Of a stretch of 64,000 nucleotides of DNA, positions 40,510-51,572 are shown piece after piece. The DNA lies in the NCBI RefSeq assembly GCF_006442815.1, contig NZ_VFVL01000009.1, positions 1-64,000 on the forward strand. The letters are read 5' to 3'. Below the pieces are notes generated by a model. The model made no database searches, was not told the origin of the DNA, and worked only from the letters and a program-made list of their open reading frames with translations. This DNA comes from Mesorhizobium sp. B2-4-3. GTDB lineage: Bacteria; Pseudomonadota; Alphaproteobacteria; Rhizobiales; Rhizobiaceae. Made by a program: the position numbers and the translations under genes. The number at the start of each line of letters is the position of its first letter. Within the stretch, counting starts at the first letter, position 1.

Positions 40510-41172
40510 ATGGGCCGGTTCCTGCAGATGGCGGGACTGGTTGTCGGGCTGATTGCGCTTGTCCTCCAATTCGCCATCACCGTGCCGGCATCCATGGCCG
40601 CAGGCCGTGGCTTGCTCGGCTCGATCGTCTTCTATTTCAGCTTCTTCACCATCCTGACCAACATCGCGGCGGTGATGGTGCATGCTTCGCTGCTGTCACC
40701 CGCCGGCTATGCGTGGTTTCCAGCCTTTGCCGGGCCACGGATACGGACCGGCGTGGCGGTGGCCATGACTCTGGTGTTCATCGTCTACGCCACGGTCCTG
40801 GCGAGGCTCTGGCAGCCGCAGGGTTTGTTCCTGTTCTGCGATGTCCTCTTGCACTATGTGACGCCGGTGCTGTTCGTGCTGTGGTGGCTGGTGGCGGGCG
40901 CCGATGGCAGGCGGCAGTGGAGCGACATCGCCTGGTGGATGATCTACCCGGTCGCCTATCTCGCCTACGCGTTGATGCGCGCGCCCTTCGCCGGCGAAGT
41001 ACCCTACCCGTTCCTCGACATCGCCAAGAACGGCGCGGCCAGCGTCGCGATTTCAGCGCTGGCCGTCACCGCCCTTTTTGTCGGGCTGAGCGTGCTCGCC
41101 GTGCTTGTCGATCACGGCATCGGTCGATCGCGGGGAAAGCCCGCAACCCGAGTTCAATCGAGCCGCCGCTAG
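40510..41172 (+). CDS. Pr6Pr family membrane protein
   Basis: A 220-residue six-helix membrane protein: LVVGLIALVLQFAITVPASM, SIVFYFSFFTILTNIAAVMV, VAVAMTLVFIVYATVLARLW, VLLHYVTPVLFVLWWLV, IAWWMIYPVAYLAYALMRAP and ALAVTALFVGLSVLAVLVDH. FTILTNI, HYVTPVLF and YPVAYLAYALMR match the Pr6Pr (FAR-17a/AIG1-like) family, whose eukaryotic relatives hydrolyse fatty-acid esters of hydroxy fatty acids. The conserved Thr and His in TNI and HYVTP are present. ATG at 40510 sits after GAGG. Bacterial function unknown. Confidence 0.8.
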   Translation: MGRFLQMAGLVVGLIALVLQFAITVPASMAAGRGLLGSIVFYFSFFTILTNIAAVMVHASLLSPAGYAWFPAFAGPRIRTGVAVAMTLVFIVYATVLARLWQPQGLFLFCDVLLHYVTPVLFVLWWLVAGADGRRQWSDIAWWMIYPVAYLAYALMRAPFAGEVPYPFLDIAKNGAASVAISALAVTALFVGLSVLAVLVDHGIGRSRGKPATRVQSSRR

Positions 41173-41194
41173 GTCGTCAGTCGACGACAGACCG

Positions 41195-41443
41195 TCACTC
41201 CCAGAACGCCCGGATGCCTTCGCGATGGGCGTCGCAGCGCGAGACGCCGATATCCTTGAGCTGCTCGTCCGTCATCTCCAGCAGCGCAAGGCGGCCGCGC
41301 CGACGTTCGAGCAAGCGGTCGATCTGCCTCGCGATGGAACCGAGCACAACCGCCAGGCGACCGACGAAGCCGCGATGGGCCAAGGGCCCGGCCTGCGCGC
41401 CAAAAGCCGGGCGAGCGAAGCGAATTGTGTCGATTGTATCCAT
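41195..41443 (-). CDS. DUF1127 family small protein
   Basis: An 82-residue Arg-rich protein ending in the DUF1127 box: RRRGRLALLEMTDEQLKDIG then VSRCDAHREGIRAFW. Alphaproteobacterial members affect phosphate, stress and RNA metabolism, some through small RNAs. The start at 41443 (MDTIDT) is in the promoter gap shared with the divergent MocR gene; half-sites of a likely operator overlap its first codons. Pairing of a DUF1127 gene with a MocR regulator suggests direct control. Confidence 0.88.
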   Translation of the reverse strand: MDTIDTIRFARPAFGAQAGPLAHRGFVGRLAVVLGSIARQIDRLLERRRGRLALLEMTDEQLKDIGVSRCDAHREGIRAFWE

Positions 41444-41534
41444 TGCCGTTCTACCTTGTTTCGATTGTACCTTTCCAATCGCCGCCTCGATATGGATTGA
41501 CTCATCGCGCGGTGCAATATAGAAAATTGTCACC
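41432..41534. promoter_or_regulatory. Repeated ATTGTACC-type half-sites between divergent DUF1127 and MocR genes
   Basis: Four similar half-sites occur: GATTGTATCC (41432-41441), GATTGTACC (41463-41471), GGTGCAAT inverted (41511-41518) and ATTGTCACC (41526-41534). The last two form an inverted pair abutting the MocR ATG at 41535. MocR-type regulators (GabR, PdxR) bind such repeated or inverted sites to autoregulate and to switch the divergent gene. Confidence 0.55.
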
Positions 41535-42944
41535 ATGACAAATTGGCTCCCCGATCTTTCCTCTGGCTCCGGTCCGCTCTATCAGCGTCTTGCTGACAGC
41601 ATTGAGTCAGATATCGACAAGGGCGTCATCGATGCTGGCGCAAAACTGCCGCCGCAGCGCGACCTCGCCTATGACATCGGCACAACCGTCGGCACCATCG
41701 GCAGGGCCTATCAGCTGCTGCGCGAGCGCGGTCTGGTGAGCGGCGAGGTCGGCCGCGGCACTTATGTGCTCGGCCAGCGCACAGAGGCCCCGAAACCCGA
41801 TGTCGAACCTAGCTTGCAAGGCACGCGCCCCATCGACGCGCCGAGCGGCAAGCTGCGTTTCGACAGCACCGCCGCGCCCGATGTCGGCCAGGGCGCCGTG
41901 ATTGCCGACATGCTGGCGCGCACGGCGCAGGAGCATCCGCACGACATTTCGAGCTACACGCGGGACTTTCCCGAACGCTGGTATGAGGCGGGCAGCCGCT
42001 GGCTGGCGCGCAATGCCTTCCGCCCCTCGCCCGATTCAATCGTGCCGACGCTGGGCACCCACGCCGCGGTCATGGCGGCGATCGCGGCGTTGACCATGCC
42101 CGGCGACTACGTCGTCTTCGAGCACCTCACCTATTCGCAGATCGCGCGCAGCGCGGGGCTGATCGGGCGCCGCATCGCGCTGGTTCTGACCGACGACAAC
42201 GGTATCGACCCGGACGATTTCGAGCGCGTCTGCGCGCAGAAACATCCAAAGGTGATGTTCCTGATGCCGACCGCGAAGAACCCGACGCTGGTGACCCTGT
42301 CGGCGGAGCGGCGGCAGGCGATCGCGAAGATTGCGCGCGAGTACAATGTCGCGCTGATCGAGGACGATCTTTACGGCGAGCTCACCGACGACCCGACACC
42401 GCTGCTGGCCGAATATGCGCCGGAGCGCACCATCGTCGCCGGCGGCTTGTCCAAATCCGTCGCCGCCGGCGTGCGCGGCGGCTGGCTTTCCTGCCCGCCG
42501 GCCTATCGCCACCGCATCCGTGTCGCCCACAAGATGATGACCGGCGGCCTGCCTTTCCTGCTGGCCGAGGTCGGCGCAAGGCTGGTGATATCGGGCCAGG
42601 CGGGCGAGATCCGCAAGCGCTGCATCGCTGAAATCCAGGCACGCCTAGCCATCGTGCGCGACGTGCTGCCCGGGTTCGACATCAAGGCAAGGGACAACGT
42701 GCCTTTCGTCTGGCTGACCTTGCCGGACCCGTGGCTGTCCGGCACCTTCAAGAACGCCTGCCTGGCGCAAGGCGTGCTCATCGACGACGAGGACGAGTTC
42801 AAGGCCGGCCGCTCCGAGCAGGTCTTTCACGGCGTGCGCTTTGGCGTGTCGCAGCCCCGGCAAAGCAAGGATGTCGCCGGCGGCGTCGCCGTCATCCGCC
42901 GCCTGCTCGACGAAGGCCGCGCCGGCTATGACAGTTTTTCCTGA
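41535..42944 (+). CDS. MocR family regulator (GntR-type HTH fused to aminotransferase)
   Basis: A 469-residue fusion. Residues 13-80 are a winged helix-turn-helix of the GntR type ([20 protein letters not shown], then [20 protein letters not shown]). Residues 120-469 are a class I aminotransferase fold: [27 protein letters not shown] (Asn/Asp phosphate side), [12 protein letters not shown], and the Schiff-base lysine K307 in [17 protein letters not shown]. MocR proteins sense amino acid or PLP-derived effectors and regulate a divergent gene, here DUF1127. Effector unknown. Confidence 0.92.
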   Translation: MTNWLPDLSSGSGPLYQRLADSIESDIDKGVIDAGAKLPPQRDLAYDIGTTVGTIGRAYQLLRERGLVSGEVGRGTYVLGQRTEAPKPDVEPSLQGTRPIDAPSGKLRFDSTAAPDVGQGAVIADMLARTAQEHPHDISSYTRDFPERWYEAGSRWLARNAFRPSPDSIVPTLGTHAAVMAAIAALTMPGDYVVFEHLTYSQIARSAGLIGRRIALVLTDDNGIDPDDFERVCAQKHPKVMFLMPTAKNPTLVTLSAERRQAIAKIAREYNVALIEDDLYGELTDDPTPLLAEYAPERTIVAGGLSKSVAAGVRGGWLSCPPAYRHRIRVAHKMMTGGLPFLLAEVGARLVISGQAGEIRKRCIAEIQARLAIVRDVLPGFDIKARDNVPFVWLTLPDPWLSGTFKNACLAQGVLIDDEDEFKAGRSEQVFHGVRFGVSQPRQSKDVAGGVAVIRRLLDEGRAGYDSFS

Positions 42945-43093
42945 TCAAGCCGGCAAGCCCCAACCCCCTGGGCATCTCCGCACAGGCAGTTTTCCGGCGT
43001 TTTTCATCATCCAGTGGGGTGTATCGCGCGAAAGCTTGCGATAAGAGGAGACTCAAGGAAGCTCCCCTCTCCCACGGACAAAAATCGCCGCTC

Positions 43094-45312
<2,219 letters not shown>

Positions 45313-45316
<4 letters not shown>

Positions 45317-45837
45317 CGAAGCTGGCTGCCCGGACGCTGGTCGCAGTCGTCTTCTGGCCGTCTCTCTTCTTCTTCTGGTTTCTCGGGCCGTTCGTTCTGT
45401 TCCTGTTGTCGACGACCTCGAGCGAGGTCTGCCCGCGGCTGGAAACCCGCGCCGAATTCCTTGCCGCGGCCAACGGCACGCTGCCGATGCTGATATTGCA
45501 GACCCTGATCTACGCGATCCCGATCATCTGCCTGATGCTCTGGAACAGGCTTTCTCCGGAGCCGGCGCGGGCAAAGCACGTCGCGACCTGCATCAAGCTC
45601 TTCGCCGTCGCCGCGTTGATCGGGGCCATTTGGGACTATGGCTCGTCCTTGACCTGCGACGGCTACGGTCAGCCCTTCTTCTCAACCGCATGGCGGATGA
45701 CGAGCTATCTTCCGATCGTCAGCCTGTTGATCAACCTCCCGCTCTACGCCCTGGTCTTCAGCCTCGGCCACGCCTATTCGACGCGCGATGACATCACCGA
45801 AGACGGCGTGGTTCATTCGAGCCAGGATAAGCCTTAG
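45313..45837 (+). CDS. Small membrane protein, hypothetical
   Basis: A 174-residue protein with four hydrophobic segments: [58 protein letters not shown] and [20 protein letters not shown]. No family recognised. It starts at TTG, overlapping the purL stop by four bases (TTGA), so it is translated with purL. The cysteines in EVCPRLE and LTCDGYG lie on the same side of the membrane and could pair. Function unknown. Confidence 0.6.
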
Positions 45838-45916
45838 GCTTCAATCCGGGCTGGAAAGGCTTTAGGCTCACCCGAGTCACACCATACAGCCTGCCCGCTT
45901 GAAACAGGATTTTGCC

Positions 45917-46150
45917 ATGGCAATGGATGCCCACGACATCGAAAAACTGATCAAGGAAGGCATTCCGGACGCCAAGGTGACGATCCGCGACCTGGCCGGC
46001 GACGGCGATCATTACGCGGCCGAGGTCGTTGCGGAGAGCTTCCGGGGCAAAAGCCGTGTGCAGCAGCACCAGATGGTCTACAACGCGCTGAGGGGCAATA
46101 TGGGCGGCCTGCTGCACGCGCTGGCGCTTCAGACCAGCATTCCCGACTGA
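45917..46150 (+). CDS. bolA: BolA family protein
   Basis: A 77-residue protein with the BolA fold: [20 protein letters not shown], then [20 protein letters not shown] (strand-loop with His) and [18 protein letters not shown]. BolA proteins bind monothiol glutaredoxins through a bridging 2Fe-2S cluster and take part in iron-sulfur delivery. ATG at 45917 (MAMDAHD) was preferred to a TTG at 45899 because AGGA is nine bases away. The Grx4 gene 150 bp downstream is the expected partner. Confidence 0.93.
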   Translation: MAMDAHDIEKLIKEGIPDAKVTIRDLAGDGDHYAAEVVAESFRGKSRVQQHQMVYNALRGNMGGLLHALALQTSIPD

Positions 46151-46301
46151 GCGCCGGCGCCGCTCAGGCTTAGCCCAAAGTCGCGTTATCCCTTGCGCCA
46201 TTGGGCCGGCGTCGCGGCTAACGTCTTGTTTCAGCCTACCTATGGGTTTATTTGAAGGACATGCTTCGAGCCTGACTCCCACAGGCGTGAAAGGACCCTC
46301 C

Positions 46302-46637
46302 ATGACCGGCATCAACGACTACATCGACAATGAAGTGAAGAGCAACGACGTCGTGCTCTTCATGAAGGGCACGCCCGGCTTCCCGCAATGCGGGTTCTCC
46401 GGCCAGGTGGTGCAGATCCTCGATTACATCGGGGCGGACTACAAAGGCGTGAACGTGCTCGACTCGGCCGAACTGCGCCAGGGCATCAAGGACTATTCCA
46501 ACTGGCCGACCATCCCGCAGCTCTATGTGAAGGGCGAATTCGTCGGCGGTTGCGACATCGTGCGCGAGATGTTCCAGGCCGGCGAGTTGCAGGACTTCCT
46601 GGTCGAAAAGGGCGTCAGCGTCAAAGGCGCGGCCTGA
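46302..46637 (+). CDS. grxD: Monothiol glutaredoxin, Grx4 family
   Basis: A 111-residue glutaredoxin with the CGFS active site (C30-S33) in [15 protein letters not shown] and the glutathione-binding [20 protein letters not shown]. Grx4-type proteins hold a labile 2Fe-2S cluster with glutathione and BolA. Start at 46302 has AAAGGA eight bases upstream; the frame is open to 46242 but that extension has no homology. It forms a functional pair with the BolA gene just upstream. Confidence 0.95.
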   Translation: MTGINDYIDNEVKSNDVVLFMKGTPGFPQCGFSGQVVQILDYIGADYKGVNVLDSAELRQGIKDYSNWPTIPQLYVKGEFVGGCDIVREMFQAGELQDFLVEKGVSVKGAA

Positions 46638-46798
46638 TTTTCAAAGTTTTGCTCGCCGGCGCGGAGGCCAACCCTCCGGCCGGCAGCATCGCCCGGGGCC
46701 GCCCCCACCTCGGCAATTGTGATCCCGAATCTCGGGAATGAGACGAACCAGCGCGCCGGCCAGCCGGCGCTTGTTCGTTTGAAAGATCGGACTTTGCC

Positions 46799-48067
46799 GT
46801 GGACAAGCAGGTGGAAGCGTCGCAGCGGGCAAGCAGCTTGCCCATTCCGCGCTGGGAATTCATCGCGCTCTGCGCGGCGCTCATGGCGCTCAACTCCTTG
46901 GCCATCGACATCATGTTGCCGGCGCTGCAGCAGATCGGCGCCTCGCTCGGCGTCGAGAGCGAGAACCACCGCCAATATGTCATCACCGCCTATATGCTCG
47001 GCTTCGGCGGCGGGCAGCTTTTGTTCGGGCCTATTTCGGATCGCTTCGGGCGCCGAGCGCCACTGGTCCTTGGCCTGGTCGTCTATGTCGTGGCTGCGGC
47101 CGCCGCCGCCATAGCTCCCAGTTTCACCCTGTTGCTGACCTGGCGTCTCATACAGGGCATCGGCGCGGCCGCGACCCGCGTCATCGCCGTCTCGATCGTG
47201 CGCGACACGTTCGAAGGCCGGCGCATGGCCGAGGTGATGTCGCTGATCTTCATGGTGTTCATGGCCATCCCGGTCATCGCGCCCGGCATCGGCCAGTTCG
47301 TCATGCTTTTCGCCAGTTGGCACTGGATTTTCGTGACCATGGCTATCGGCGCGTTGATCGTTTCGACCTGGGCTCTGCTGCGCCTGCCAGAGACGCTGCA
47401 TCCGGAATATCGCCGGCCGCTGACGGTAAGCTCCGTCGTCAGCGGCTTCCGCATCGTGCTCACAAACCGGCTCACGCTTTGCTACGCTTTCGCCAGCACG
47501 TTCATTTTCGCCGCCATGTTCGGCTTCATCAGTTCGGCGCAGCAGATCTATATCGACGTCTTCCATGTCGGCGAATTGTTCCCGCTGATCTTTGCCGGCG
47601 TCGCCGGCGTGCTTGCCTTCTCCAACTATCTCAATTCTCGGTTGGTCGGACAGATTGGCATGCGCCGCCTGTCGCAAGGCGCGCTGCTCATCTTCCTGTG
47701 CATCAGCCTTGCCTGGCTGGTGGTCTCGCTGGAGATACAGATGCCGCTCTGGCTCTTCGTCACCTTCTTTGCCGGGGCGATGCTGCCATTCGGCGGACTG
47801 GGCGCGAATTTCAACGCTTTAGCCATGGAGCCGCTCGGCGAGCTCGCCGGCACGGCGGCATCCATCCTTGGCTTCATGCAGACCTTCCTCGGTGCCCTCA
47901 TCGGCGCGGCGATCGGCCAGGCCTATAACGGCACGGTGACCCCCTTGGCCGCCGGCTTCTGCAGCGTCTCGGTCGCGGCTTTGCTGATGATCCTGATCGC
48001 CGAGCGGGGCAGGATGTTCCAGCCTCACAATCCCCCCGTTTCGGGGCACGTCACCGATCTGCATTAA
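46799..48067 (+). CDS. Multidrug efflux MFS transporter, Bcr/CflA family
   Basis: A 422-residue 12-helix transporter starting at GTG (46799). The family's cytoplasmic loop motifs are present: GQLLFGPISDRFGRRAPLV (motif A, about 75-93), RLIQGIGAAATRVIAVSIVR (motif B, residues about 117-136) and a conserved GMRRLSQG in the second half. Bcr/CflA proteins export drugs such as bicyclomycin or chloramphenicol by proton antiport; true substrate unknown. The end faces the IMPase-like gene with a hairpin between them. Confidence 0.9.
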   Translation: MDKQVEASQRASSLPIPRWEFIALCAALMALNSLAIDIMLPALQQIGASLGVESENHRQYVITAYMLGFGGGQLLFGPISDRFGRRAPLVLGLVVYVVAAAAAAIAPSFTLLLTWRLIQGIGAAATRVIAVSIVRDTFEGRRMAEVMSLIFMVFMAIPVIAPGIGQFVMLFASWHWIFVTMAIGALIVSTWALLRLPETLHPEYRRPLTVSSVVSGFRIVLTNRLTLCYAFASTFIFAAMFGFISSAQQIYIDVFHVGELFPLIFAGVAGVLAFSNYLNSRLVGQIGMRRLSQGALLIFLCISLAWLVVSLEIQMPLWLFVTFFAGAMLPFGGLGANFNALAMEPLGELAGTAASILGFMQTFLGALIGAAIGQAYNGTVTPLAAGFCSVSVAALLMILIAERGRMFQPHNPPVSGHVTDLH

Positions 48068-48076
48068 ATGCTGTGT

Positions 48077-48096
48077 GGCCGGCAGCCTTGCCGGCC
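48077..48096. terminator. Hairpin between convergent genes
   Basis: GGCCGGCA (48077-48084) pairs with TGCCGGCC (48089-48096) over a four-base loop, between the efflux gene stop (48067) and the IMPase-like stop (48114). No T-run on either side. Confidence 0.45.
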
Positions 48097-48113
48097 AGAG
48101 CCGGCACGGGCCT

Positions 48114-48941
48114 CTACTCCGCCCAGAGCTCGCGGCGCAACTCGTCCCAGCTTTGCTTGTCCGGCGCGACCAGCAGGCCACCGTCGACATGCGACGGCAG
48201 ATAGGTGCTGCCGTCGACGCGCGCGACATGGCCGCCGGCTTCCTGATGGATCAGCGCGCCGGCGAGATGATCCCAGGGCATCAGCTTGTTGTAGAGCACG
48301 AAATGGGCGTGGCCGCTGGCAAGCAGCCGATATTCATGCGCCGCGCAGCGATAGGCGAATTGCGACAGCGTCTTGGTCTGATTGCGGGCAAGCCGCGAGC
48401 GCTCAGGCTCTTGGAGAAACTGCCAGGAAACGGCGCCGGTCATCTGCGCCATGGGCACCGGTGCCGCGACGCGAACCTTCTCCAGCGCGCCATGCGCGTG
48501 GCGGATGTGGCTGCCGGCACCCTTGGCGCCGATCAGCCAGTCCTTGCCGACCGGGTCGTGGATGATACCGGCCACGGTCTCGCCGTTGACGACGACGCCG
48601 GCCATGACGCCGAACAGCGGCACGCCGGACGCGAAGTTGAAGGTGCCGTCGACGGGATCGATGACGAAGGCAAGCGCGGCATCGCCAAGGCCAGATAGCA
48701 GCGCCGGGTTGTCGGAGCAGGCTTCCTCGCCGACCACCACGGCGTCGGGATAGCGTTCGAGCAGCCGGGCGGTGATCAGCCTCTCGGCATTGACGTCCGC
48801 CTCGGTCACGAGGTCGGCGGCGGACGTCTTCTGGCGCACGTCCCCCTCGCCCAGTCGGCGGAAGCGCGGCATGATTTCAGTCCTGGCGGCATCGGCGAGA
48901 AGCTCGGCCAGCCAGTCGATCGCGTTATCGTCAAATCGCAT
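48114..48941 (-). CDS. Inositol monophosphatase family protein
   Basis: A 275-residue Mg-dependent phosphatase. Metal ligands are E72 in VVGEEACS and D95, D98 in [10 protein letters not shown]; the second motif [15 protein letters not shown] (about 216-230) carries the third Asp. Members hydrolyse inositol phosphate, PAP/CysQ substrates or fructose-bisphosphate. Start at 48941 (MRFDDN), which overlaps the ttcA gene end by 11 bases, was preferred to 48971, a more distant in-frame ATG. Translational coupling with ttcA is likely. Confidence 0.88.
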   Translation of the reverse strand: MRFDDNAIDWLAELLADAARTEIMPRFRRLGEGDVRQKTSAADLVTEADVNAERLITARLLERYPDAVVVGEEACSDNPALLSGLGDAALAFVIDPVDGTFNFASGVPLFGVMAGVVVNGETVAGIIHDPVGKDWLIGAKGAGSHIRHAHGALEKVRVAAPVPMAQMTGAVSWQFLQEPERSRLARNQTKTLSQFAYRCAAHEYRLLASGHAHFVLYNKLMPWDHLAGALIHQEAGGHVARVDGSTYLPSHVDGGLLVAPDKQSWDELRRELWAE

Positions 48942-49821
48942 CGGAAATATCTTGTCCAGGGTTCGTATCAAGCCCCGCGAAGTCGAACAGCTTCCTGTCC
49001 AGGAGATGCGAGGGCCTTACATTGGCCATGGCGCGGATCATCGTGTCCTTGCGGCCCGGCATGCGCTTCTCGATGTCGTCGAGCATCGCCTTCATGGCGT
49101 TGCGCTGCAGCCCTTCCTGGCTGCCGCAGAGATCGCACGGAATGATCGGGAATTTCATGGCGTTGGCGAATTTTTCGAGATCGGCCTCTGCGCTATAGGC
49201 GAGCGGCCGCAACACCATGACGTCGCCCTCGTCATTGAGAAGCTTAGGCGGCATGGCGGCGAGACGCCCGCCGTGGAACAGGTTCATGAAGAAGGTCTCG
49301 AGAACGTCCTCGCGGTGATGGCCAAGCACCAGCGCCGAGCACCCCTCCTCACGCGCGATGCGGTAGAGATGGCCGCGCCGCAGCCGCGAGCAGAGCGAGC
49401 AATAGGTGCTGCCCTGCGGCAGCTTGTCGGTCACCACCGAATAGGTGTCCTGGTATTCGATGCGGTGCGCGATGCCGTTGGCATTGAGATAGTCGGGCAG
49501 GATGTGCTTCGGGAAATTCGGCTGGCCCTGGTCGAGGTTGCAGGCAAGCAGCTCCACCGGCAGCAGGCCGCGCCATTTGAGATCGAGCAGCAGCGCCAGC
49601 AGGCCGTAGGAATCCTTGCCGCCGGAGAGTGCCACCAGCCAGCGCTCGCCGGGTTTCACCATGGCGAAATCCTCGATCGCCTGGCGCGTCAGCCTCAACA
49701 GCCGCTTGCGCAGCTTGTTGAACTCGACCGAGGACGGCACGTCGGCAAACAGCGGGTGGAAGCCGCCGTCGGTCTCGTCGCCGATCGGCTCGAGCGTTTT
49801 GACGTCTGGCAGCATATTCAT
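48931..49821 (-). CDS. ttcA: tRNA 2-thiocytidine(32) synthetase TtcA
   Basis: A 296-residue PP-loop ATPase. The PP-loop is SGGKDS (66-71). Iron-sulfur cysteines are C141 and C144 in [11 protein letters not shown] and a second pair C229-x-x-C232 in [11 protein letters not shown]. These features are those of TtcA, which adds sulfur to C2 of cytidine 32 in certain tRNAs. It is 58 bp after the rpsD terminator on the same strand and overlaps the IMPase-like gene by 11 bp. Confidence 0.94.
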   Translation of the reverse strand: MNMLPDVKTLEPIGDETDGGFHPLFADVPSSVEFNKLRKRLLRLTRQAIEDFAMVKPGERWLVALSGGKDSYGLLALLLDLKWRGLLPVELLACNLDQGQPNFPKHILPDYLNANGIAHRIEYQDTYSVVTDKLPQGSTYCSLCSRLRRGHLYRIAREEGCSALVLGHHREDVLETFFMNLFHGGRLAAMPPKLLNDEGDVMVLRPLAYSAEADLEKFANAMKFPIIPCDLCGSQEGLQRNAMKAMLDDIEKRMPGRKDTMIRAMANVRPSHLLDRKLFDFAGLDTNPGQDISDAI

Positions 49822-49878
49822 GGCGCCGGCCCTGCGTTCTGTTGGCGCCCGGCTTAGCGGACATAGCGGACAAAGAAA

Positions 49879-49900
49879 AGGCCGCCTCGAGAGGCGGCCT
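49879..49900 (-). terminator. rpsD: Intrinsic terminator after rpsD
   Basis: AGGCCGCCTC (49879-49888) pairs perfectly with GAGGCGGCCT (49891-49900). On the minus strand it is followed by TTCTTTG after a short T-run, directly after the rpsD stop. Confidence 0.75.
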
Positions 49901-49926
49901 TGGATGCTGCGGCTGATTGATGTCGA

Positions 49927-50544
49927 TCAGCGCGAGTAGAATTCGACGACCAGGTTCGGTTCCATCTGCACGGCGAACGGAACGTCCGACAGGCCGGGAA
50001 CGCGAGCAAAGGTCGCGGTCATCTTGTTGTGGTCGGCTTCGATGTAGTCCGGCACGTCGCGCTCGGCGAGACCGACCGATTCCAGCACGATCACGAGCTG
50101 CTTCGACTTCTCGCGCACCTCGATGAGGTCGCCCGGCTTGCAGCGGTACGAGCCGATGTTCGTGCGCTTGCCGTTGACGTTGACATGGCCGTGGTTGACG
50201 AACTGACGGGCGGCGAAGATGGTCGGCACGAACTTGGCGCGGTAGACGACCGCGTCGAGACGAGACTCGAGCAGGCCGATCAGGTTCTCGGAGGTGTCGC
50301 CCTTGCGGCGGTTGGCCTCTTCATAGACCTTGCGGAACTGCTTTTCCGAAACGTCGCCATAGTGACCCTTCAGCTTCTGCTTGGCGCGCAGCTGCAGGCC
50401 GAAGTCGGAAAGCTTGCCCTTGCGGCGCTGGCCGTGCTGGCCGGGGCCGTATTCACGCTTGTTGACCGGGGACTTCGGGCGGCCCCAGATGTTTTCGCCG
50501 AGACGGCGGTCGATCTTGTATTTCGCGGATTCGCGCTTGCTCAT
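49927..50544 (-). CDS. rpsD: 30S ribosomal protein S4
   Basis: A 205-residue ribosomal protein. N-terminal [20 protein letters not shown], then [20 protein letters not shown]. The S4 RNA-binding domain is [20 protein letters not shown] (about 95-114) followed by [19 protein letters not shown]. It nucleates assembly of the 30S 5' domain. GAAAGGGA lies before the ATG at 50544. The start is MSKRES; the frame is open further (50559) but without homology. Hairpins in the 5' leader are described separately. Confidence 0.97.
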   Translation of the reverse strand: MSKRESAKYKIDRRLGENIWGRPKSPVNKREYGPGQHGQRRKGKLSDFGLQLRAKQKLKGHYGDVSEKQFRKVYEEANRRKGDTSENLIGLLESRLDAVVYRAKFVPTIFAARQFVNHGHVNVNGKRTNIGSYRCKPGDLIEVREKSKQLVIVLESVGLAERDVPDYIEADHNKMTATFARVPGLSDVPFAVQMEPNLVVEFYSR

Positions 50545-50915
50545 CGCATTCCCTTTCAAAACAATATACCCGGAACCCCATGGCTCCGGGCGAAGGAAAC
50601 GCGCCCTCCTCTGGCCTCCGTTTTCGAGACCTGACAGGGTTTTCCACGCAAAGCGACGGAAAACCCACGGGACACGTCAAAAGAAACCACCGGGCGTCGC
50701 CACCCGGTGTTGGTGGGCCTGTTAAACACAGATTTAACCGGTGTCAAGCTTATGGCTGGCGGCGCCAAGGGCAACCCTATACCATTCCTGCGTTGCATGC
50801 GGTGCTGGGTGTGGCGGCAAGTTGTACGCCGGCGGCATCAGGGCGGATGCGGCTACCTTGGCCGCAGGCCCGCCTGATACGATGAAGGGACTGGAGCAGA
50901 GGAGCCCGAATTCCC
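50545..50915. other. 371-bp intergenic region upstream of rpsD with two hairpins
   Basis: No gene is supported. Two stem-loops are clear: GGGTTTTCC (50637-50645) with GGAAAACCC (50658-50666), and CACCGGG (50688-50694) with CCCGGTG (50703-50709), the latter followed on the minus strand by GTTTCTTTTG. They lie in the expected rpsD leader. Purine-rich GGGATTCC-type sites are absent. A promoter for rpsD and one for the small secreted protein at 50916 must be here. Confidence 0.4.
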
Positions 50916-51119
50916 ATGAAGAAGTTCTTCCTTACCCTGACCGGAGCCGCTGTGCTGGCGGGATCGATGGCGGTCATGACGCCAGAACCGGCAATGGCCA
51001 GGCATTGGCACGGCCACAAGCAGGCGTGCCGCGTCGTGGTAAAGAAAAGAGTCGTCTGGCGCCACGGCCACCGTCATGTCGTCCGCTACAAGACACGGCA
51101 TTGCTGGTGGCGCCGCTGA
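50916..51119 (+). CDS. Small secreted His/Arg/Trp-rich protein
   Basis: A 67-residue precursor. Residues 1-28 are a signal peptide (MKKFFLTLTGAAVLAGSMAV, then MAxx ending AMA-RHW). The mature 39 residues are very basic with many His, Arg, Val and Trp: HWHGHKQACRVVVKKRVVWR, then HGHRHVVRYKTRHCWWRR. The two cysteines could form one disulfide. Such peptides (His-Trp-rich, about 40 residues) are common in rhizobia; metal binding or envelope interaction is possible. GAATTCCC precedes the ATG; a weak GAGGAG lies further up. Confidence 0.7.
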   Translation: MKKFFLTLTGAAVLAGSMAVMTPEPAMARHWHGHKQACRVVVKKRVVWRHGHRHVVRYKTRHCWWRR

Positions 51120-51225
51120 TTTTGCCCGCCTCGGCCCATTCCTGACCAAGCCCGCGGCTCACCCTGCGGGCTTGGTCCATCCAGTGCGGCGCTGGCCGCG
51201 GCATCGGCCGAAGAAATAGAAGGCC

Positions 51226-51408
51226 TTACGATTTCTTCGCCGGCAGACCCCTGCGCTTGGTCTCGGCGAACTCTTCGAGCTGCTTTTCGCTCATCGATTC
51301 ATACATTTCGCGCGAAGCGCCCTTGAGCTCGCTTTTCTTGATCTCGCCGCGCTTGGCGGAAAGTGCGGCGCCGGCGGCCTTTTGCTGTGCTTGTGATGTG
51401 GAGGGCAT
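51226..51408 (-). CDS. DUF3008 family small protein
   Basis: A 60-residue protein matching DUF3008: MPSTSQAQQKAAGAALSAKR, then GEIKKSELKGASREMYESMS and a Lys/Arg-rich tail ending RGLPAKKS. GGAGAAATC precedes the ATG at 51408. The family is unstudied and resembles small stress-related proteins near catalase and osmotic genes. The gap to the divergent RNB gene is about 160 bp. Confidence 0.8.
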   Translation of the reverse strand: MPSTSQAQQKAAGAALSAKRGEIKKSELKGASREMYESMSEKQLEEFAETKRRGLPAKKS

Positions 51409-51572
51409 GGCGATTTCTCCTTTGCTGTGAGAAGAAACGCCGGGCTGAAGCGGCAGTTCCAGCAGCAGCGGCTCGGCCTGCCGGCCTGCTTGAGTTGGCC
51501 ATTGGGCGGCCGACCTTGGCGGTATCGCTGGCAAGCCTTCCCGCGCCCGGAATGCCAGTGTAGGACAGCGGC

